Notes: generated by a model not told the origin, from the letters alone. A stretch of 64,000 nt of DNA from Altibacter sp. HG106 (GCF_028561755.1 NZ_JAQQTD010000006.1:62001-126000), one strand, 5' to 3'. Shown: positions 31,437 through 40,154, counted from the first letter of the stretch. A program made the numbers and translations.

Positions 31437-33908
31437 CTACTTGCGTTGAAAGAAACGTTTGATACGTTTCCAAAGGGATGGCTTGCGTTCGTCTTCGTGG
31501 TACCCCTGGCCATAGCCGCCATACCCATACCCATAGCCGTACCCGTAACCATAGCCGTAGCCATAGCCGTACTTGGCCTTTTCTTGATAGAAATTGAGTA
31601 CAAAGCTGATGTGTTTAACCTCCCCGCGCTTGTATTTCTCATTGATCAGCGCGAACATCCCTTTCTTGGTGTAGTTTTGGCGCACCATATAAATGGTCGC
31701 GTCCGCGAATCGGGTGAGCACTAAAGAATCGGCTACCAATCCTACCGGTGGAGAGTCTAATACAATATAATCGTAGCTTCCTTTCAGTTCTGCCACCAAT
31801 TGCTCCATCCGCTCGCTCATAAGCAATTCGGAAGGATTCGGAGGAATAGGCCCCGAAGTGATCACATCCAGATGCGGCACTTGCGTTTTTTGAATAATAT
31901 CGGGCAATTCGGCGTCGTTGATCAGATAATTGACGACCCCTACGTCGTTATTAATATCAAAATCTCCGAAGATCTTTGGTTTCCGAAGATCAAGCCCAAC
32001 CAACACCGTTTTCTTTTCGCTTAAGGCAAATACCGAAGCAATATTGATGGAGGTAAAGGTTTTTCCTTCCCCGCTAATAGAAGACGTAATGAGTAAGGTT
32101 TTCGCTCCAATGATCCCCTTTTCATTGTAGAAGAATTGCAGGCTCGACCGAATGGCACGAAAAGATTCGGCCACAGCAGATTTTGGTTTTTCAATCACCG
32201 CCAGGTTATTCTCCATTTTCACTTTTCCAATGGCGCCGAGAATCGGAATTCTGGACATGCGTTCAATATCTTTCAGATTCTTCACGCGATTGTCGAAGAA
32301 GGCTTTCAGAAATACAAACAAAAACGGAATTAGCAGTCCGAACAGTAGGGCCATAACGTAATTGAGCTGGGTGTTGGGGCCCACCTTCCCGCCTCCTGTG
32401 TCTTTGGCCGGATCGATGATCATTACGTCACTCACGTTGGCTGCTTTTACCAGTCCCGCCTCACTGCGTTTGCTGAGGAATAAGTTATAGGTACCCTGGC
32501 TAAGGTTGAGGCGGCGTTCGATTTTTAGCAGTTCCTGTTGCTCGGCAGGAAGTTTTCTAATTTGCGCCTCAAGACTCCCTATGTTGTTATTGATCGCCTG
32601 CAGTTGCTGATTGATCAAGCCTTTTGAGGACCGAATATTTTCAAGCAATACGGCTTTCACGGCATCGATCTGTCGATCAATATCGGCAAAAACGGGTGCG
32701 CCTTCTTTATAAGAATATTGCAAGCGGCCGCGCTGTTCGGCAAGGGTAATAATTCTAGCCACGCTTCCCCCAATACTTCCTTCGGAAATACCCGCTACCG
32801 AGGGTGCCGGAATATTTCGGTAATCGGAACGGCTCACCAAATACTCTTCCAGGGTATTGTAATAATTTAATTCTCGTAAGACATTTTCTTTCTGAAGGTC
32901 TAGCGAAGTAAGTCGATTGCTGATTTCGTTTCCTTCAGACTCCAGGTTGAAGATCGCATTCTGATTCTTGTAATCGTTGAGTTCATTCTCGACAGCAGTG
33001 AGCTCTTGCGACTTTTCTTGCAAACTGCTGTCGATAAATCGAATGGTCTTGGTAGCAAAGAGGTTCTTCCGCTCCAGCATATTTTCACTGAGTACGGCTA
33101 CGGAAGTATTTAAGTAATCGACGATGCGTGCCTTATTCTTTCCGTTTTGTCGAAGAATCAAGATCGACGAACCACTGGATTCAGGTTGCACATTAATTCC
33201 GAGATAGCGCCCAACCGAACCGTTAAAATTAGAAAATGAGAAGTAATACGGTTTCCCTGGAACAACCGACCGATCTTCCACCGGCATCAAGGTCACAGAT
33301 AAATAGGAAAGCTGTACCGATTCTCCCAATTGATAGGTTTTCTCGAAGGTCTGTGCTTCCACAAACTGACTCTCGCGTTCTTTTTCCTCATTGAAGAACT
33401 GAATAGGATATCCTTTAGAGGTTTCAAAAGTAGTGCTTAGTGAGTACCGTGTTGAATCTAAAAACCGAACGGTAAACGACTTATTAAGGATCTGTGCCTT
33501 CGAGGTATCCACCTCCACCACAAATGGCGTTTGCTTGTAGGCATCTACACGCTGGTATTTTCCTTCCCGTTCGTAGTTCAAATAATACTGTAGTTTATCC
33601 ACTACTTCTTCGTTATGCGAACGAGAGCGTAATGTGATGAGGGCTGTGTTCACCTTATCGGTAGTCCCACCCCAATTAAAGGTTAGGCTGGTATTGGATG
33701 TAAAGAAGGGATTTTGATCGTCTTTGATCGACACCATGGTCGAAAGTTGATAAATAGGCAGCTTCCGAACATTAAAATAGTAAGCGATTCCAAAGGCGAT
33801 CAATAAGGATACGATAAACAGCGGCCAATGCGACAGCAATTTTAGCATGAACCCTTTTAGATCAAAAATCGCCGCACCCTGTTGTTGATATTCAAACTCT
33901 TCTTCCAT
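31437..33908 (-). CDS. wzc: Polysaccharide co-polymerase and tyrosine autokinase (Wzc)
   Basis: The 823-residue protein has a first membrane segment near 25-47, a large periplasmic Wzz-like and coiled-coil region, a second span near 510-530, and a cytoplasmic BY-kinase domain. The kinase domain shows Walker A SSISGEGKTFTSINI, Walker A' LVGLDLRKPKIFG and Walker B YIVLDSPPVG. The C-terminus carries nine consecutive Tyr-Gly pairs, then GYGQGY, then a basic end. Tyrosine clusters at this position are autophosphorylation sites that control assembly and export with Wza. The gene starts 3 bases upstream of the wza stop side and is second in the wza operon. Confidence 0.92.
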   Translation of the reverse strand: MEEEFEYQQQGAAIFDLKGFMLKLLSHWPLFIVSLLIAFGIAYYFNVRKLPIYQLSTMVSIKDDQNPFFTSNTSLTFNWGGTTDKVNTALITLRSRSHNEEVVDKLQYYLNYEREGKYQRVDAYKQTPFVVEVDTSKAQILNKSFTVRFLDSTRYSLSTTFETSKGYPIQFFNEEKERESQFVEAQTFEKTYQLGESVQLSYLSVTLMPVEDRSVVPGKPYYFSFSNFNGSVGRYLGINVQPESSGSSILILRQNGKNKARIVDYLNTSVAVLSENMLERKNLFATKTIRFIDSSLQEKSQELTAVENELNDYKNQNAIFNLESEGNEISNRLTSLDLQKENVLRELNYYNTLEEYLVSRSDYRNIPAPSVAGISEGSIGGSVARIITLAEQRGRLQYSYKEGAPVFADIDRQIDAVKAVLLENIRSSKGLINQQLQAINNNIGSLEAQIRKLPAEQQELLKIERRLNLSQGTYNLFLSKRSEAGLVKAANVSDVMIIDPAKDTGGGKVGPNTQLNYVMALLFGLLIPFLFVFLKAFFDNRVKNLKDIERMSRIPILGAIGKVKMENNLAVIEKPKSAVAESFRAIRSSLQFFYNEKGIIGAKTLLITSSISGEGKTFTSINIASVFALSEKKTVLVGLDLRKPKIFGDFDINNDVGVVNYLINDAELPDIIQKTQVPHLDVITSGPIPPNPSELLMSERMEQLVAELKGSYDYIVLDSPPVGLVADSLVLTRFADATIYMVRQNYTKKGMFALINEKYKRGEVKHISFVLNFYQEKAKYGYGYGYGYGYGYGYGYGGYGQGYHEDERKPSLWKRIKRFFQRK
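31500..31571 (-). repeat. Tandem hexanucleotide (Tyr-Gly) repeat in wzc
   Basis: This tract encodes nine uninterrupted Tyr-Gly pairs followed by GYGQGY. At the DNA level the units are variants of TAYGGN, so they are imperfect but long enough for strand slippage. Copy-number change in steps of six bases would keep the reading frame and vary the number of phosphorylatable tyrosines. Confidence 0.85.
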
Positions 33909-33911
33909 GGC

Positions 33912-34709
33912 CTACAATCTAATAAATAATAGTACGGTGGTGGTAAGTGCGGTCAAAACCGTTAAGATAGTTCGAAAGGACTCCAGGCCTGTCACACCTG
34001 TACCTAAGCTCTTTTGCGGTAAGGGATTTATCAAAATGAGATCATTGGGCTGTACGTAATAATAGGGAGAATTCATGGCATCAATATCGGTAAGATCGAT
34101 ATGATGTACTTTCTGTCCCAATGGGTATTGACGTATGATCACTACATTTGTCTTATCACCAGTCGAAGGAATATCTCCACTATTCGCAATCGCTTCCATG
34201 ATGGATACTTCGTCTCTGTAAATAATTTGAGAGCCAGGCCCCCCAATTTCGCCACTAATCGTATATCGAATACCCGCCAACTTGACGGTTACAAAGACGT
34301 TCGCTTCTGCCTTAAAGTAATCATCCAACAGAATTTTTTCAATCTTTTCACGAACCTCCTCTACTGTAAGCCCCAACACCGGAAGTTCGCCAATGGTTGG
34401 AATTCGAATGTTCCCATGGGCGTCTACCACAAAGCCATCGTAGTACAATCGTTCTTCACCGGTGGCATTTGGATTATTATTTTCTACCGGGTTGAAAATA
34501 TTCACCAGATCGTCGTCCAGGGCTTTTACCCGAATGCTCAACAGGTCGTTTACCTGCAACCGATACGGTTCCTGCACCTTCCGAAGCGTCACCAAAGTAT
34601 CCTGTCGCCCGTCCTCATCTTCTTGAAGATACGTAAGTTGTTTTTGAGTGATACAGGAGGTAAAACTTGCGGCAGCAAAGAAGAACAGTAACCAATTGAC
34701 TAACTTCAT
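33912..34709 (-). CDS. wza: Outer-membrane polysaccharide export lipoprotein (Wza)
   Basis: This is a 265-residue protein from ATG 34709. The signal sequence MKLVNWLLFFFAAASFTSC ends in a lipobox with the lipidated cysteine at residue 19. The Poly_export domain follows (YRLQVNDLLSIRV), then a SLBB-type domain (RYTISGEIGGPGSQIIY). A hydrophobic C-terminal segment (LESFRTILTVLTALTTTVLLFI) fits the amphipathic helix that forms the outer-membrane pore. I preferred this ATG over one 14 codons upstream because a consensus promoter motif lies 25 bases before it. It is the first gene of the wza-wzc-PGT operon. Confidence 0.92.
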   Translation of the reverse strand: MKLVNWLLFFFAAASFTSCITQKQLTYLQEDEDGRQDTLVTLRKVQEPYRLQVNDLLSIRVKALDDDLVNIFNPVENNNPNATGEERLYYDGFVVDAHGNIRIPTIGELPVLGLTVEEVREKIEKILLDDYFKAEANVFVTVKLAGIRYTISGEIGGPGSQIIYRDEVSIMEAIANSGDIPSTGDKTNVVIIRQYPLGQKVHHIDLTDIDAMNSPYYYVQPNDLILINPLPQKSLGTGVTGLESFRTILTVLTALTTTVLLFIRL

Positions 34710-34733
34710 GGTAAGATCGCGGTTGTTAGTGAG

Positions 34734-34741
34734 CAAATATA
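34734..34741 (-). promoter_or_regulatory. -7 promoter element upstream of wza
   Basis: The minus strand reads TATATTTG, an exact match to TAnnTTTG, 25 bases before the wza ATG. A T-rich stretch 19-23 bases further upstream may be the weak -33 partner. The motif decides the start codon of wza. Confidence 0.65.
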
Positions 34742-34815
34742 AAGCAACCAAAGTAATAATAAAATATAATTGCAGGGAACTGCTGAATTTCTATTTATTT
34801 TGCAAAAAAGTCCCT

Positions 34816-36684
34816 ATGAACTACGTTTCGGTTGAGAACATATCTAAGTCGTATGGAGAACGCGTTTTGTTCACCGATATTTCCTTCGGAATCAATGCCG
34901 GACAAAAAATTGGTTTTGTCGCTAAAAACGGAACCGGAAAAACAAGTTTATTGAACATTTTGTCCGGAGCCGACACCCCCGATACCGGGGAGGTGATCTA
35001 TCGGAAAAAATTGCGAGTGTCTTTTCTCGATCAGGAACCCGATCTTGACCCTACCCGAACCGTAGAAGAAACCATTTTGGCTTCCGAAAACCCGATACTG
35101 GCCATCATCGCCCGGTATGAAAAAGCGCTTGAAAACCCTGAAGATTCCGAAGCCTACCAAGCTGCCTTCGATGCTATGGATGCTCATAATGCATGGGACT
35201 TCGAAACGCGTTACAAGCAAATTCTCTTTCAGCTGAAGCTCGAGCAATTAGATCAAAAGGTAGCGAATCTCAGCGGCGGACAAAAAAAACGACTGGCTCT
35301 GGCGATCGCCCTCCTTACCCAACCCGATTTATTGATCATGGACGAGCCCACCAACCACCTCGATCTGGAAATGATCGAGTGGCTGGAAGCCCTGTTCGCC
35401 AAAGAAGCACTCACCCTGTTTATGGTGACGCACGACCGCTATTTTTTAGAACGGGTATGCAATGAAATTGTAGAATTAGATCAAGGAACGCTGTATAGCT
35501 ACAAGGGCAATTATAGCTACTATCTGGAAAAGCGCGAAGCCCGACTGGAAGTGGATGCCACCGAAACGGCCAAAGCGAAACAATTGTACAAATCGGAATT
35601 GAGCTGGATCAGGCGACAACCCAAAGCCCGTACCACCAAAAGTAAGTCGCGCATCGATGATTTTCAGGAGATCAAGGCCCGGGCACACCAACGTCGCAAC
35701 GATCACGAAGTGCAGCTAGAACTCAATATGGAGCGTTTGGGTACCAAAACCGTAGAACTTCACAATATTTCCAAATCGTACGGTGATAAAGAACTGTTCG
35801 ATTCTTTTGATTATAACTTCAAACGGGGGGAACGCGTAGGGATTATTGGTAAGAATGGTACCGGGAAATCTACCTTTTTAAACATACTCACCGGCAGTTT
35901 GCCACCTGATACGGGCAAGGTGGTTATTGGAGAAACCGTGCAATTTGGGTATTACACCCAAAAGGGAATTACCATGAAACCCGGGCAAAAGGTGATTGAG
36001 GTGGTTCGGGAATACGGCGATTTTATTCCGCTGAAAAAAGGGCGACAAATCTCGGCAGCACAATTGCTGGAACACTTTTTATTCGACCGAAAAAAACAGT
36101 ACGATTACGTAGAAAAATTGAGCGGAGGCGAACGAAAACGACTGTACCTGTGTACGGTCTTGATCAAAAATCCAAATTTTTTGATTCTGGATGAACCTAC
36201 CAACGATCTGGATATTGTTACGTTGAATGTGTTAGAGCGATTTCTGCTGGATTTTCCGGGCTGCTTACTGGTGGTTTCCCACGACCGATATTTTATGGAT
36301 AAAATCGTTGATCATTTGTTTGTCTTCCGCGGAAAAGGAGTTATAGACGATTTCCCGGGAAACTACTCCGATTTCAGAGCCTATGAAAACAGTCAGGATC
36401 CTGCACCCACCGAAAAAGAGTCGGATGCCAAAACCGACTGGAAAAAAGACCGACCCAAAGCAAGCTTGAGCTATTCGGAACAAAAAGAATATCAAAAGCT
36501 CGAAAAGGAGATCGCCAAACTGGAAGGAGAGAAAGAAGCGCTTCAGAATAAATTCGCGACCGAGAATTGGGATGGAGAAGAAATTGATATCCAATCGCAA
36601 AATCTGCAAGACCTCATCGATACCATTGACGAAAAAACCGAACGTTGGTTCGAACTATCCGCTAAACTGGAAGGCGCTGAGTGA
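34816..36684 (+). CDS. ABC-F family ATPase (Uup-like)
   Basis: The 622-residue cytoplasmic protein has two ABC domains and no membrane spans. The first has Walker A FVAKNGTGKTSLL, signature LSGGQKKRLAL and Walker B LLIMDEPTNHLD. The second has IIGKNGTGKSTFL, LSGGERKRLYL and FLILDEPTNDLD. The inter-domain linker (about 250-310) and the C-terminal coiled coil (SEQKEYQKLEKEIAKLEGE, from about 552) match Uup. ABC-F proteins act on ribosomes or on DNA intermediates rather than as transporters. I chose ATG 34816, at the start of the conserved NYVSVENISKSYG. It diverges from wza and couples by TGATG to the next gene. Confidence 0.88.
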   Translation: MNYVSVENISKSYGERVLFTDISFGINAGQKIGFVAKNGTGKTSLLNILSGADTPDTGEVIYRKKLRVSFLDQEPDLDPTRTVEETILASENPILAIIARYEKALENPEDSEAYQAAFDAMDAHNAWDFETRYKQILFQLKLEQLDQKVANLSGGQKKRLALAIALLTQPDLLIMDEPTNHLDLEMIEWLEALFAKEALTLFMVTHDRYFLERVCNEIVELDQGTLYSYKGNYSYYLEKREARLEVDATETAKAKQLYKSELSWIRRQPKARTTKSKSRIDDFQEIKARAHQRRNDHEVQLELNMERLGTKTVELHNISKSYGDKELFDSFDYNFKRGERVGIIGKNGTGKSTFLNILTGSLPPDTGKVVIGETVQFGYYTQKGITMKPGQKVIEVVREYGDFIPLKKGRQISAAQLLEHFLFDRKKQYDYVEKLSGGERKRLYLCTVLIKNPNFLILDEPTNDLDIVTLNVLERFLLDFPGCLLVVSHDRYFMDKIVDHLFVFRGKGVIDDFPGNYSDFRAYENSQDPAPTEKESDAKTDWKKDRPKASLSYSEQKEYQKLEKEIAKLEGEKEALQNKFATENWDGEEIDIQSQNLQDLIDTIDEKTERWFELSAKLEGAE

Positions 36685-37457
36685 TGAAACACGCGATTAC
36701 ATCGTACCTTCAATTTTTGTGGCGCTCCAAAAATCAGCACGGCGTCCACTCCCCTTTTGTTTACCATCTAGTTACCCAGTGTTTCTATGACCGAAAGCGC
36801 TATCCCGAATACGAAACCCTTTCGGCGGTGCGAAAGGAGTTGACCCACGACCACAGTACCCTTCAGGTTTCTGATCTGGGAGCCGGATCGCGGGTCTTTT
36901 CTTCAAACAAACGCAAAGTGAGTCAAATCGCAAAGCACGTGGGCATCTCTAAAAAAAGACAGCGGTTGTTATTTCGACTCGTACGCTACCTACAGCCCGC
37001 AAACATGTTAGAGCTAGGAACTTCCCTGGGCCTCGCCACTACTGCCATGAGCTTAGGAAAGCCAGCAGCATCGGTGATTAGCATCGAAGGCTGCGAAGAA
37101 ACGGCACAACGCGCAAACGCGCTTTTTGAGACCTATGGGTTGGAGGGCATTCGGTTGTACACACAAGCGTTTGAATCTTTTTTTAAAGAACATCCTATCG
37201 CCACCTACGATCTGGTCTACGTAGACGGGCACCACAGTAAAGAACATACGCTTCAGTATTTCGAATGGCTGCTACCGCACGTTCATGAACATTCGGTATT
37301 GCTGTTTGATGATATTTATTGGAGTGCTGAAATGACCGAAGCCTGGAAACAAATCTGTGCAAACGAACGAGTAACCGTTAGTATTGATACATTTCAATGG
37401 GGATTCGTATTTTTCCGAAGCGAACAGAAAAAACAACATTTCGTGATTCGTTTGTAA
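36684..37457 (+). CDS. Class I SAM-dependent methyltransferase
   Basis: The 257-residue protein begins with a basic segment and RSKNQHGVHSPFVYHLVTQCF, typical of a family widespread in Flavobacteriaceae. Motif I is MLELGTSLGLATTAMS (about 115-130). The acidic strand ISIEGCEET and the LVYVDGHHSKE region follow, as in catechol O-methyltransferase-like folds. The substrate is not known. ATG 36684 overlaps the TGA of the ABC-F gene, so the two are coupled. A GTG one codon earlier is an alternative start. Confidence 0.75.
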   Translation: MKHAITSYLQFLWRSKNQHGVHSPFVYHLVTQCFYDRKRYPEYETLSAVRKELTHDHSTLQVSDLGAGSRVFSSNKRKVSQIAKHVGISKKRQRLLFRLVRYLQPANMLELGTSLGLATTAMSLGKPAASVISIEGCEETAQRANALFETYGLEGIRLYTQAFESFFKEHPIATYDLVYVDGHHSKEHTLQYFEWLLPHVHEHSVLLFDDIYWSAEMTEAWKQICANERVTVSIDTFQWGFVFFRSEQKKQHFVIRL

Positions 37458-37466
37458 CACGTAACG

Positions 37467-37474
37467 TACCTTTG
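37467..37474 (+). promoter_or_regulatory. -7 promoter element upstream of the LolD-like ATPase
   Basis: TACCTTTG is an exact match to the Bacteroidota TAnnTTTG motif. It lies 36 bases before the ATG at 37511 in a 53-base spacer. A TTTG copy 12 bases upstream is too close for a standard -33 element. Confidence 0.55.
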
Positions 37475-37510
37475 CGTCCTATGGATGACGTCTAAAATAG
37501 GGAATTGCTT

Positions 37511-38197
37511 ATGAGCCTAGTCATTAAAATCCGAAACATTAAACGCGACTTCCCCCTGGGGCAAGAGGTCGTAAAAGTATTAAAAGGGATCGATCTTGAC
37601 ATCGCCCGCGGCGAGTACGTTGCGTTAATGGGACCCTCTGGTTCGGGGAAATCTACCCTGATGAATTTGTTGGGTTGCTTAGACACTCCTACCTCGGGAA
37701 GCTATGAACTAAACGGCAGAGACGTGAGCAATATGACCGATGATGAACTCGCCGAAATTCGCAATAAAGAGATTGGCTTTGTGTTTCAAACCTTCAACCT
37801 GCTTCCCAGAACAACGGCACTAGAGAATGTGGCCCTTCCTATGATTTACGCCGGCGCCAGCAAAGCCGAACGCACCGAACGGGCAGAAGAAGTTCTTAGT
37901 GATGTAGGACTGGCCGATCGTATGGATCACCGACCTAATCAACTTTCTGGAGGACAACGACAACGCGTTGCCGTAGGGCGCGCTCTGGTAAACAAACCTT
38001 CCATTATCCTTGCCGATGAGCCCACAGGAAACTTAGACTCCAAAACCTCGGTCGAGATCATGAAACTGTTTGATGACATTCATGCAGCCGGGAACACTGT
38101 CATTTTAGTTACCCATGAAGAAGATATTGCCGAACACGCCCACCGTATCATCCGACTGAGAGATGGAATGGTAGAAAGCGATAAACGAAATCGATAA
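37511..38197 (+). CDS. ABC transporter ATPase, LolD/MacB/FtsE-like
   Basis: The 228-residue protein has Walker [16 protein letters not shown] (about 40-54), the Q-loop [10 protein letters not shown], signature [15 protein letters not shown] and Walker [13 protein letters not shown]. These are typical of the LolD/MacB exporter class, which drives lipoprotein release or mechanotransmission with an FtsX/MacB-fold permease. No permease lies next to it, so the partner must be encoded elsewhere. ATG 37511 was chosen over a TTG two codons upstream. Confidence 0.87.
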   Translation: MSLVIKIRNIKRDFPLGQEVVKVLKGIDLDIARGEYVALMGPSGSGKSTLMNLLGCLDTPTSGSYELNGRDVSNMTDDELAEIRNKEIGFVFQTFNLLPRTTALENVALPMIYAGASKAERTERAEEVLSDVGLADRMDHRPNQLSGGQRQRVAVGRALVNKPSIILADEPTGNLDSKTSVEIMKLFDDIHAAGNTVILVTHEEDIAEHAHRIIRLRDGMVESDKRNR

Positions 38198-38206
38198 CAT
38201 GCGCCC

Positions 38207-39016
38207 ATGGAAACGGTAGAAAAGACGCTGGAAAAGAATAAGAAGCAGAAGGAGTTCTACAATACCAAAAAGAAAAACCTACCCACACGACTCTGGTCGT
38301 TTATTCGGGAAAAGGGCCTCAAAGACATTCGCAAAGAACTTGGCGTATTGCAACAAACCTATGCCTTGCATCGAAAATGGCTGGGCGACCTAAGCGACAA
38401 GAAGGTGCTGGACCTTGGTTGCTATTCCGGAAACAACTTATCGCGCTACCTCGCAGAAAATAGTGCCTCGTACGTGGGGATCGATTTGAGCGATAAAGCC
38501 ATTGCGAAACTCAACGAAAAATTAAGTGATATTCCCAATGCTAAAGGCATGGCTGTAGATTTCTTTTCGGGGGAATTTTCGCAAGGCCCGTTCGATATCA
38601 TTTATGCCTACGGCGTGCTACACCACTTCAAGAATGTGGATATGTTGATAGACCGACTTCAGGAAAAGCTGGCTCCGCAAGGAAAGATCATCAGTTACGA
38701 TCCACTGAAGACAAGCTACCCGGTGTGGTTGTTAAGAACCCTATACCGACCCTTCCAAAGTGATGCGGCCTGGGAGTTTCCCTTCGGAAGAAAGACCTTT
38801 CGTAAATTTGAAGACGCCTTTACCATTCTCGATCAACGTGGGGTGCTGGGCACCTCAAAGTGGTATTTTTTAGTTACCTTATTACCGCTTCCGAAGCATA
38901 CAAAGGAAGCCTGGGGTAAACGTGCCCATCAAAAGGACTGGGAACGTTCGGCCCAATCGAAACGCCATTTGTTTCGTTGCATGCAATTAAATCTATTACT
39001 TCAGAAAAAAGAATAA
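38207..39016 (+). CDS. Class I SAM-dependent methyltransferase
   Basis: The 269-residue protein has motif I KVLDLGCYSGNNLSRYL (about 65-81), YVGIDLSDKAI and the post-I FDIIYAYGVLHHF (about 130-142), the UbiE/COQ5-like pattern. The N-terminal 60 residues are lysine-rich and helical. The substrate is unknown. It follows the LolD-like ATPase by 9 bases and precedes a tiny membrane-protein gene by one base, so the group 37511-39736 is likely one operon. Confidence 0.78.
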   Translation: METVEKTLEKNKKQKEFYNTKKKNLPTRLWSFIREKGLKDIRKELGVLQQTYALHRKWLGDLSDKKVLDLGCYSGNNLSRYLAENSASYVGIDLSDKAIAKLNEKLSDIPNAKGMAVDFFSGEFSQGPFDIIYAYGVLHHFKNVDMLIDRLQEKLAPQGKIISYDPLKTSYPVWLLRTLYRPFQSDAAWEFPFGRKTFRKFEDAFTILDQRGVLGTSKWYFLVTLLPLPKHTKEAWGKRAHQKDWERSAQSKRHLFRCMQLNLLLQKKE

Positions 39017-39017
39017 G

Positions 39018-39167
39018 GTGTTTTATTATTTAGGACTGGCCGCAGGATTGTTTCTACTGGTATTGTACTTTGTACAACGCAGCAACAAATCCCTTCGTAA
39101 GCGCGATCGACGCAGCTTCCGTACCCGATATAAAGATCGAAGAAACGAACAGAACGACCCCTCATGA
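39018..39167 (+). CDS. Small single-pass membrane protein, 49 residues
   Basis: The frame runs from GTG 39018, one base after the previous TAA, to a TGA that overlaps the next ATG (ATGA). The translation has one hydrophobic segment near the N-terminus (FYYLGLAAGLFLLVLYFV). A very basic tail rich in Arg and Lys (RKRDRRSFRTRYKDRRNE) follows. This fits a single-span protein with its tail in the cytoplasm. The tight packing with both neighbours and the clear membrane/basic composition argue that it is real. I do not recognise a family, so the function is unknown. Confidence 0.65.
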   Translation: MFYYLGLAAGLFLLVLYFVQRSNKSLRKRDRRSFRTRYKDRRNEQNDPS

Positions 39168-39736
39168 AGATTTACACGAAAACAGGAGATAAAGGAACCA
39201 CCGCCCTTTTTGGCGGCACCCGAGTTCCCAAACATCACATACGCATTGAAAGCTACGGAACCGTAGACGAATTGAATTCTCATATCGGGCTCATTCGCGA
39301 TCAGGAGATCCCTTCGGAAACAAAAGAATTTCTGGCAGCCCTACAGCACGATCTCTTTACACTGGGAGCCATGCTTGCCACAGACCCTGAAAAGGCGCAA
39401 CTCAAAAGCGGCAAAGAGCGATTAAATATTCCAAAAATTGATGTCGAAGCTGTCAAACGATTGGAAAATGAAATTGACGCCATGAATGAGACACTTCCCG
39501 CCATGACGCATTTTATCTTACCGGGAGGTCATCCTACGGTGTCATATTGTCACATTGCGCGCTGCGTGTGCCGCCGTGCGGAACGTTTAGCGACGCTACT
39601 CCATACGGAAGAACCGGTAGATGCGCAGGTGCTAACGTACCTCAACCGACTTTCTGACTATCTTTTTGTGCTGGCACGGAAGTTGTCTAAAGTGGTAGGA
39701 GCCGAAGAGACGCCCTGGATACCCGAAAAGAAGTAG
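39164..39736 (+). CDS. pduO: PduO-type ATP:cob(I)alamin adenosyltransferase
   Basis: The 190-residue protein has the N-terminal ATP-binding signature KIYTKTGDKGTTALFGG, ESYGTVDELNSHIG, and the conserved CRRAER helix (Arg and Glu residues at about 130-135) followed by YLNRLSDYLFVLAR. It adenosylates cobalamin to make coenzyme B12. Together with MeaB at 49202-50284 it points to a functional B12-dependent methylmalonyl-CoA mutase in this organism. It is the last gene of the 37511-39736 group. Confidence 0.92.
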   Translation: MKIYTKTGDKGTTALFGGTRVPKHHIRIESYGTVDELNSHIGLIRDQEIPSETKEFLAALQHDLFTLGAMLATDPEKAQLKSGKERLNIPKIDVEAVKRLENEIDAMNETLPAMTHFILPGGHPTVSYCHIARCVCRRAERLATLLHTEEPVDAQVLTYLNRLSDYLFVLARKLSKVVGAEETPWIPEKK

Positions 39737-39809
39737 GGAGTGATAGTGACCAACGTTTCAAAGCTCTAGCGCGTTCTTTAAAATACAGCTGAAATAATTG
39801 TTTTTTTTC

Positions 39810-39839
39810 TTGGCTTTTTGAACTAAAAAATTATTTTTG
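39810..39839 (+). promoter_or_regulatory. Promoter of the DUF2795 gene
   Basis: A TTG at 39810-39812 and an exact -7 element TATTTTTG at 39832-39839 are separated by 19 bases, the spacing described for Flavobacteria-type promoters (TTG-N17-23-TAnnTTTG). The ATG is 20 bases downstream. It is the best-formed promoter in the window. Confidence 0.7.
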
Positions 39840-39859
39840 CAAAAAATTAAATCGATACC

Positions 39860-40081
39860 ATGTACTGGACATTAGAATTAGCATCTTATTTAAGTGATGC
39901 GCCTTGGCCGGCAACAAAAGACGAATTGATAGACTACGCCATCCGTACGGGGGCTCCCTTAGAGGTGGTAGAGAATCTTCAGGCGATCGAAGATGAAGGA
40001 GATTCGTATGATTCTATCGAAGAGATCTGGCCAGATTATCCAACAGATGAAGATTATCTTTGGAACGAAGATGAATACTAA
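39860..40081 (+). CDS. DUF2795-domain small acidic protein
   Basis: The 73-residue acidic protein starts MYWTLELASYLSDAPWPATK and has DELIDYAIRTGAPLEVVENL (about 21-40) before a very acidic tail (SYDSIEEIWPDYPTDEDYL). I recognise the DUF2795 pattern, which is strongly conserved in Bacteroidota. Its molecular role is unknown. It has its own strong promoter and is followed by two hairpins, then secA. That placement suggests high independent expression rather than a secA operon. Confidence 0.85.
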   Translation: MYWTLELASYLSDAPWPATKDELIDYAIRTGAPLEVVENLQAIEDEGDSYDSIEEIWPDYPTDEDYLWNEDEY

Positions 40082-40087
40082 GAAAAC

Positions 40088-40107
40088 CGCATGAAATATG
40101 CGTTTTT
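40088..40107 (+). terminator. Hairpin after the DUF2795 gene
   Basis: CGCAT at 40088-40092 pairs with ATGCG at 40098-40102 around a 5-base loop, followed by TTTTT. The stem is short, so it may be a weak or auxiliary terminator. Confidence 0.4.
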
Positions 40108-40127
40108 CAAACAAATAAAAACAACAA

Positions 40128-40154
40128 AAGCCTCTTTGTAAAGGGGCTTTTTTT
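40128..40154 (+). terminator. Rho-independent terminator after DUF2795
   Basis: AAGCCTCTTT (40128-40137) pairs with AAAGGGGCTT (40140-40149), including one G-T pair and a 2-base core loop (in practice the inner pairs would open). The stem is followed by a run of T residues up to 40154. Confidence 0.8.

Noticed and set aside
31500-31571. The repeat in wzc as a CRISPR or transposon-related repeat
   Set aside because: The units are contiguous hexanucleotides in frame with Wzc and encode Tyr-Gly pairs, without spacers or flanking duplications.
37481-37495. A tiny frame ATG GAT GAC GTC TAA between the promoter motif and the LolD-like ATPase
   Set aside because: Four codons are likely chance. There is no stem structure or conserved leader-peptide feature that would make it a regulatory upstream frame.
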